Origin: Flavobacterium sp. LHD-85
GTDB lineage: Bacteria > Bacteroidota > Bacteroidia > Flavobacteriales > Flavobacteriaceae
Assembly: GCF_030929595.1 (NCBI RefSeq)
Contig: NZ_JAVFVR010000001.1
Location: forward strand, 372,001-436,000
DNA: 64,000 bases
Direction: 5' to 3'
Part shown: positions 60,301 through 64,000 of the stretch, piece after piece
Layout: each line of letters starts with the position of its first letter
Position numbering within the stretch: the first letter of the stretch is position 1
Position numbers and translations under genes: made by a program
Notes under the pieces: generated by a model
What the model saw: the letters and a program-made list of their open reading frames with translations, nothing else
Told to the model about the DNA's origin: nothing
Database searches by the model: none

Positions 60301-60358
60301 AAATTCCAAATTCCAAAAGTCAAACCTTGGAATTTGGAATTTTTTTATTTTTTTTTTA
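60301..60358. terminator. Terminator between the LytTR gene and the carbonic anhydrase gene
   Basis: AAATTCCAAATTCCAA (60301-60316) pairs exactly with TTGGAATTTGGAATTT (60327-60342), followed by a long T run. It serves the plus-strand gene and probably also the convergent one. Confidence 0.85.
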
Positions 60359-60360
60359 AC

Positions 60361-60879
60361 TTATTCTTCGTTTTTGAACCAGCTTGAATACATCACGTAA
60401 TTATTCGAAATACGTTCTATTTCGCCTGCAAAATCAGACTGATCAATATCTTTTACTTTTTTGGCAGGAACACCAGCATAAATGCTTCCTGAAGTCACAA
60501 CCGTATTTTGGGTCACTACTGCTCCGGCAGCAATGATAGCATTGCTTTCTACTACGCAATTATCCATTACAATGGCTCCCATCCCGATTAAAACATTATC
60601 ATGAATCGTACAGCCGTGCACAATCGCATTATGCCCGATTGAAACGTTATTTCCTATAATTGTTGGATGTTTTTGATATGTGCAGTGAATTACAGCGCCA
60701 TCTTGAATATTTACCTTATTTCCAATTTTAATAAAGTGAACATCTCCCCTCACAACAGCATTAAACCAAACGCTGCAAGATTCTCCAAAAGTAACATCTC
60801 CTACAATAGTAGCATTTTCGGCAACATAACAATCCTCTGGAATAAGAGGCGATTTTCCGTTTACAGATTTAATAAGCAT
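60361..60879 (-). CDS. Gamma carbonic anhydrase family protein (YrdA-like)
   Basis: A 172-residue left-handed beta-helix protein with the three zinc/iron histidines H65 (GAVIHCT), H83 (SIGHNAIV) and H88 (VHGCTI). The repeat hexapeptides run from about residue 20 to 145. Proteins of this YrdA/PaaY group are trimeric, and carbonic anhydrase activity varies. It starts 10 bp after the PorP/SprF gene on the same strand, probably one transcript, although the pairing has no obvious logic. Confidence 0.9.
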   Translation of the reverse strand: MLIKSVNGKSPLIPEDCYVAENATIVGDVTFGESCSVWFNAVVRGDVHFIKIGNKVNIQDGAVIHCTYQKHPTIIGNNVSIGHNAIVHGCTIHDNVLIGMGAIVMDNCVVESNAIIAAGAVVTQNTVVTSGSIYAGVPAKKVKDIDQSDFAGEIERISNNYVMYSSWFKNEE

Positions 60880-60889
60880 AATAATAATT

Positions 60890-61879
60890 TTAGTTAACTG
60901 CAGGACAATTACAGTCGTAACGTTCTTTTTTGCAGAATAAATTAACTCCTAAAGTAATTTGATGAAAGCCGCCTGTGTCAAACTTAACATCTCCCATGAG
61001 CTGAGTATAAGTATAAGCAAACATAAAGTTCTTGAAATTAACCCCAACAATTGGTGTAAAGTATTGCATATTTTGAGATGACACTCCACTTCCAGAAACA
61101 TATTGCGCACCATCAAAACCTCTTCTATAAGATAAAGCCGCCCATAGACTTCCAAAATCCATGCTTTTGTAGGCTTTCATATTCAAATCAAGCGTTTTTG
61201 CTTTTGTCTGATCAAACAGCTGAAAAAGAATAGAAGGCTCCCAAGTCCAACTGCTGTTTTTTCCAAACACATAGCCAGCACTAAATAAAAACTTTCTAAG
61301 ATTATCACTTTCGTAATCTGTATATAGTTCTCTTCTAGTTTCTAACAGTCCTTGAACTGTTGCATGCGCATAGAAATCCAAATAATTATACGAAGCTCCA
61401 ATATCAAGATTAAAATATGAATCTTTCTGAATTGATCCAAATACAATTGGATCAAAAGTCCCTCCAAATTTTGTTTCGTCCAGTTGGCTTTGTATTAAAC
61501 CTCCACTAATACCAAAAGACAACTGATTTAAATCTAGTTCATCTCTCGAAAACATAATATGATGTGCGTAAGTCAATTTTACACCTTTTTGAGAATGATA
61601 TCCGTTTTTATCATTAAACAGAATTATACCAGCTCCAGAACGTTCCCCGATTCTTCCGTTAAAACTTAAAGTCTGCAGTGATGGAGCTTCTTCTTCTCCA
61701 AACCACTGTTTTCTGGCTGTCAATCTTATTTTAGCACAGTTGGCCGCACCCGCCATCGAAGGATGAATTAGATAATAATTATCAGACAAATAATCAGAAT
61801 AAACAGGTATTCCCTCCTGAGAATAAGAGTAAAAAGCAGTAATGAGAAAAATTAATAAAACCTTGATTTTTAATTTCAT
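60890..61879 (-). CDS. PorP/SprF family type IX secretion membrane protein
   Basis: A 329-residue outer-membrane protein: signal peptide MKLKIKVLLIFLITAFYSYS, then EGIPVYSDYLSDNYYLIHPS, MAGAANCAKIRLTARKQWFG, SFNGRIGERSGAGIILFNDK and many barrel strands. This is the PorP/SprF family, members of which help T9SS-dependent attachment of type B cargo such as SprB. It has no cargo gene next to it. Candidates in the window include the type B cargo at 18453, but they are far apart. The C-terminus is Cys-rich (CKKERYDCNCPAVN). Confidence 0.9.
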   Translation of the reverse strand: MKLKIKVLLIFLITAFYSYSQEGIPVYSDYLSDNYYLIHPSMAGAANCAKIRLTARKQWFGEEEAPSLQTLSFNGRIGERSGAGIILFNDKNGYHSQKGVKLTYAHHIMFSRDELDLNQLSFGISGGLIQSQLDETKFGGTFDPIVFGSIQKDSYFNLDIGASYNYLDFYAHATVQGLLETRRELYTDYESDNLRKFLFSAGYVFGKNSSWTWEPSILFQLFDQTKAKTLDLNMKAYKSMDFGSLWAALSYRRGFDGAQYVSGSGVSSQNMQYFTPIVGVNFKNFMFAYTYTQLMGDVKFDTGGFHQITLGVNLFCKKERYDCNCPAVN

Positions 61880-61998
61880 AAAGACAATATTGTTTCAATA
61901 TAATTTTTACTCTTGCAATTTAACACGATTTATTTGAAAAGAGTCTTAATTATTTCATTAAAAAATCAAATATAGCCATTAGTAGAAAATAACTTTAG

Positions 61999-62006
61999 TA
62001 AATTTG
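61999..62006 (+). promoter_or_regulatory. -7 box of the NifU-type gene
   Basis: TAAATTTG matches TAnnTTTG, 16 bp before the ATG at 62023. Confidence 0.5.
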
Positions 62007-62022
62007 CGAAAAATATATTACC

Positions 62023-62922
62023 ATGACTAAAATCACTATAAAAGAGACTCAAAATCCAACTATTTTAAAGTTTGAATTTGAGGATTTCATTACTCAGAAT
62101 CAAAACTTTGAGTTCAAAAATATCGATGAGGCACAAGCTTCTCCTCTAGCACAACAATTATTCTATTTACCGTTTGTTAAAACAGTTTATATCTCTGGAA
62201 ATTTTATCGCTATTGAAAGATATAGCATTGTTGATTGGGATGATGTAAAAGATGCGGTTGCAGAACAAATAAGTGCTTTTGTTGACAAAGGTGGTGTTAT
62301 CATTAAAATTGATGAAACAAAACCAAAAAAGCAGCCTATTACAGTATACGGAGAAACAACTCCAAATCCTTCTGCATTGAAATTCGTTGTAAGCAGAATG
62401 CTTACTCGCAATGCTGTAGAATACAAAAATATTGATCAGACTGCTTCTTCTCCATTAGCTCAAGAATTATTCAAATTCCCTTATGTGAAAGAAATTTTTA
62501 TTGATGAAAATTATATTTCTGTAACAAAATATGAAATCAATAACTGGGACGAAATCACTCTAGAATTAAGAACTTTTATTAAACAATTTATAGAAAACGG
62601 AGGAACTGTTTTAGATGAAAGTTTAATTGAAACTAAAGCCAAAACTGAAGCAACAAAAGATGAGGCTTTTGATAAATTGGATGTGACTTCTCAGCAAATC
62701 ATTAACATTCTAGAAGAATATGTAAAACCAGCAGTAGCTGCCGATGGTGGAAACATTGCTTTCGAATCTTATAATGAAGATGACAAAACGGTAAAAGTAT
62801 TATTGCAAGGCGCTTGCAGCGGTTGCCCTTCTTCTACATTTACTCTAAAAAGCGGTATCGAAAATATGCTGAAAAGCATGCTTAATGATGATGCGATAAA
62901 AGTAGAAGCATCAAATGCATAA
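62023..62922 (+). CDS. Nfu-type Fe-S cluster protein with doubled N-terminal domain
   Basis: A 299-residue protein. Two copies of the Nfu N-terminal (Scaffold protein Nfu/NifU N) domain lie at about 3-100 and 110-205. The first has QNPTILKFEFEDFI and SPLAQQLFYLPFVKTVYISG; the second has TTPNPSALKFVVSRML and SPLAQELFKFPYVKEIFIDE. The C-terminal NifU domain (about 220-299) has the cluster-binding C265-x2-C268 in GACSGCPSSTF. It should carry 4Fe-4S clusters to target proteins. Usual Nfu proteins have one N-terminal domain, so the duplication stands out. Confidence 0.92.
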   Translation: MTKITIKETQNPTILKFEFEDFITQNQNFEFKNIDEAQASPLAQQLFYLPFVKTVYISGNFIAIERYSIVDWDDVKDAVAEQISAFVDKGGVIIKIDETKPKKQPITVYGETTPNPSALKFVVSRMLTRNAVEYKNIDQTASSPLAQELFKFPYVKEIFIDENYISVTKYEINNWDEITLELRTFIKQFIENGGTVLDESLIETKAKTEATKDEAFDKLDVTSQQIINILEEYVKPAVAADGGNIAFESYNEDDKTVKVLLQGACSGCPSSTFTLKSGIENMLKSMLNDDAIKVEASNA

Positions 62923-62943
62923 TCTGGCAAAACTTATTATACA

Positions 62944-62969
62944 AAGCGTCTCAATGAGACGCTTTTTTT
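62944..62969 (+). terminator. Terminator after the Nfu gene
   Basis: AAGCGTCTC and GAGACGCTT pair around AAT, followed by TTTTT. Confidence 0.85.
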
Positions 62970-63066
62970 ATTATTAATTACTAATTTTCAATTATTTAGC
63001 ATTAAAAACACAAGTAATTCTATAAAATTAATTAATATTGTATTCTTAACCAATTAATTAAAAACC

Positions 63067-63474
63067 ATGGGATTATCTTCATTTTTTAAAAATTTGTTTG
63101 GCTCAACCAAAGAGTCTGTAACTGAATTGGCAAATAACGCCGAAGAGACTTTTGAACAAGCAAAAGAAGCTGCAGCACCTTATATTGAGAAAGCTGAGGC
63201 TTTTGCAGAAGAAACAATTGAAAAAGTAAAAGAAGTTTCGGAACCTATTATTGACCGTGCTTCAGAATATGCTGAAAAAGCAAAAGAAACTGTCAGCGAA
63301 TATGCAGATAAAGCATCTGAAGCTATAAATGATGTTGTAGATTCTGTTAAAGAAAAAACAGCTCCTCTGGCTTCTGAAACCCCAAAAACTATTTCTGAAA
63401 CAGTTGTCGATTCAGGCGAAAAAACCGTTGCCGAAGTAGAAGAGTTAGCCGACGACGACACTGAGAAAGCATAA
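63067..63474 (+). CDS. LEA-like amphipathic helical protein
   Basis: A 135-residue protein beginning MGLSSFFKNLFGSTKESV, then almost wholly charged and Ala-rich helix with an 11-residue-like rhythm (AEETFEQAKEA, AEAFAEETIEKV, ASEYAEKAKETV, YADKASEAIND). The tail is acidic (VEELADDDTEKA). It has no signal peptide and no cysteine. The pattern resembles group 3 LEA and YtxH-like stress proteins, and membrane surface binding is plausible. The next gene is a mechanosensitive channel with its own promoter. Confidence 0.7.
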   Translation: MGLSSFFKNLFGSTKESVTELANNAEETFEQAKEAAAPYIEKAEAFAEETIEKVKEVSEPIIDRASEYAEKAKETVSEYADKASEAINDVVDSVKEKTAPLASETPKTISETVVDSGEKTVAEVEELADDDTEKA

Positions 63475-63503
63475 AAGCATTTTTAGGATAATACAAATAT
63501 TTT

Positions 63504-63511
63504 TATATTTG
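63504..63511 (+). promoter_or_regulatory. -7 box of the MscS-type gene
   Basis: TATATTTG matches TAnnTTTG. It lies upstream of a hairpin (63524-63550) that would then be in the leader of the channel gene. Confidence 0.5.
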
Positions 63512-63523
63512 CACTACTAATAT

Positions 63524-63550
63524 ACCTTCTCATTTGAGAAGGTTTTTTAT
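63524..63550 (+). terminator. Hairpin with T tail between the LEA-like gene and mscS
   Basis: ACCTTCTCA and TGAGAAGGT pair around TT, followed by TTTTTT. It looks like the terminator of the LEA-like gene, but it also lies downstream of a -7 box for the next gene, so it could be an attenuator. Confidence 0.65.
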
Positions 63551-63559
63551 TTTAAAATC

Positions 63560-64000
63560 ATGAATCTTAGTCCAGAACAAGTCAGTAAATACGTTAGTCG
63601 ATTTATTGACATCTTAGTTGATTATTCGCCAAAACTGATTTCCGCATTTTTAATCTTATTTGTTGGTTTATATGCCATCAGACTGATTAATCGAATCATT
63701 AGAAAAATAATGATTCAGCGAAATCTTGATCCGACGCTTACCAAATTCTTATCCGATATTTTATTATGGGCGTTGCGAATATTATTATTTGTAACCTTTA
63801 TTTCTAAATTAGGAATAGAAACTTCTTCGTTTGTAGCTATTTTAGGGGCAATGGGTCTTGCTGTTGGTTTATCATTGCAAGGATCACTCTCTAATTTTGC
63901 CGGCGGAATGCTTATTATTGTTTTCAAACCTTTTAAGGTTGGAGATACAATAGAAGCGCAAGGCGTTATTGCAACAGTTCTTGAAATACAGATTTTTGTA
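63560..64000 (+). CDS. Small-conductance mechanosensitive channel (MscS family), partial
   Basis: 147 codons are visible from the ATG at 63560 to the window edge. Seen are three membrane helices (about 22-40, 62-82, 88-118), of which the last is the pore helix with the Gly/Ala zipper AILGAMGLAVGLSLQGSLSN. The start of the beta domain follows, with FKPFKVGDTIEAQGVIATV. This is the core of MscS, which opens on osmotic downshock. The C-terminus, outside the window, should add roughly 120-150 residues. Confidence 0.93.
   Translation, partial: MNLSPEQVSKYVSRFIDILVDYSPKLISAFLILFVGLYAIRLINRIIRKIMIQRNLDPTLTKFLSDILLWALRILLFVTFISKLGIETSSFVAILGAMGLAVGLSLQGSLSNFAGGMLIIVFKPFKVGDTIEAQGVIATVLEIQIFV

Noticed and set aside
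63180..63461. A 93-codon minus-strand frame opposite the LEA-like gene
   Set aside because: It is the mirror of a low-complexity Ala/Glu/Lys-rich coding region, giving a Ser-rich frame with no independent signals.

Overview
The window is a chromosomal segment of a Flavobacterium or a very close relative (Bacteroidota, Flavobacteriaceae). The reasons are the AT-rich composition (roughly one third G+C by eye), many TTG-N18-20-TAnnTTTG promoters typical of the phylum, a type IX secretion (T9SS) cargo protein with a type B C-terminal domain, a PorP/SprF protein, and families characteristic of the group (DUF4270, DUF6089, DUF4907, paired OmpH proteins behind BamA, a FolK-deoxynucleoside kinase fusion, ScfR-type regulator beside malate synthase). 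There is no rRNA, phage, insertion sequence or CRISPR array. Two tRNA genes are present. The window is mostly core genome, punctuated by many short palindromic interspersed repeats.

Layout. 1-3.6 kb: malate synthase A (cut by the left edge) divergent from its likely regulator, with a perfect 14-bp palindrome between them. 3.6-7.0 kb: pirin, a small 4Fe-4S protein, YceI and an AraC regulator. The pirin and yceI promoters carry the same 14-bp palindrome at exactly the same distance from the -7 box. Two nested palindromic repeats flank yceI. 7.0-13.1 kb: DUF983, fabD, an EamA exporter, a DegT aminotransferase-galE pair and kdtA (envelope sugar and LPS synthesis). 13.4-18.4 kb: an Ala-rich repeat lipoprotein, a DUF1508 protein, tRNA-Gly and tRNA-Leu, mutS, a DUF1573 protein and a SpoU-type RNA methyltransferase. 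18.4-32.3 kb: a C-type-lectin T9SS cargo, folK-dNK fusion, sppA, an alpha/beta hydrolase, AsmA, a family 9 glycosyltransferase, DUF2797, a GH3-family protein and two small membrane proteins.

32.6-38.2 kb: serB, then a run of small VOC and SRPBCC-fold genes in alternation, divergent from a GlxA-type AraC regulator, then an L,D-transpeptidase-like lipoprotein. 38.3-44.1 kb: clpX, clpP and trigger factor (protein quality control), a PF04020 membrane protein, a hydrolase and pdxJ. 44.2-52.6 kb: CBS protein, nadK and the envelope-biogenesis run DUF6089-uppS-bamA-ompH-ompH, then murI. 52.6-55.2 kb: an outer-membrane barrel plus DUF4270 lipoprotein. 55.4-60.3 kb: outer-membrane protein, Kelch lipoprotein, DUF4907 lipoprotein, LytS-type histidine kinase, intradiol dioxygenase-like lipoprotein and LytTR response regulator, which look like one surface-to-regulator module. 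60.4-64 kb: gamma carbonic anhydrase, PorP/SprF, an Nfu-type Fe-S protein with a doubled N-terminal domain, a LEA-like helical protein and the start of a MscS channel (cut by the right edge).

I found no clear-cut novel defence or mobile system. The most original signals are regulatory or structural: the shared pirin/YceI operator, a two-copy structured repeat with apparent compensatory base changes, the Kelch/DUF4907/LytS/dioxygenase/LytTR cluster, and the duplicated VOC-SRPBCC cassette. All assignments come from reading the sequence; no database search was run.
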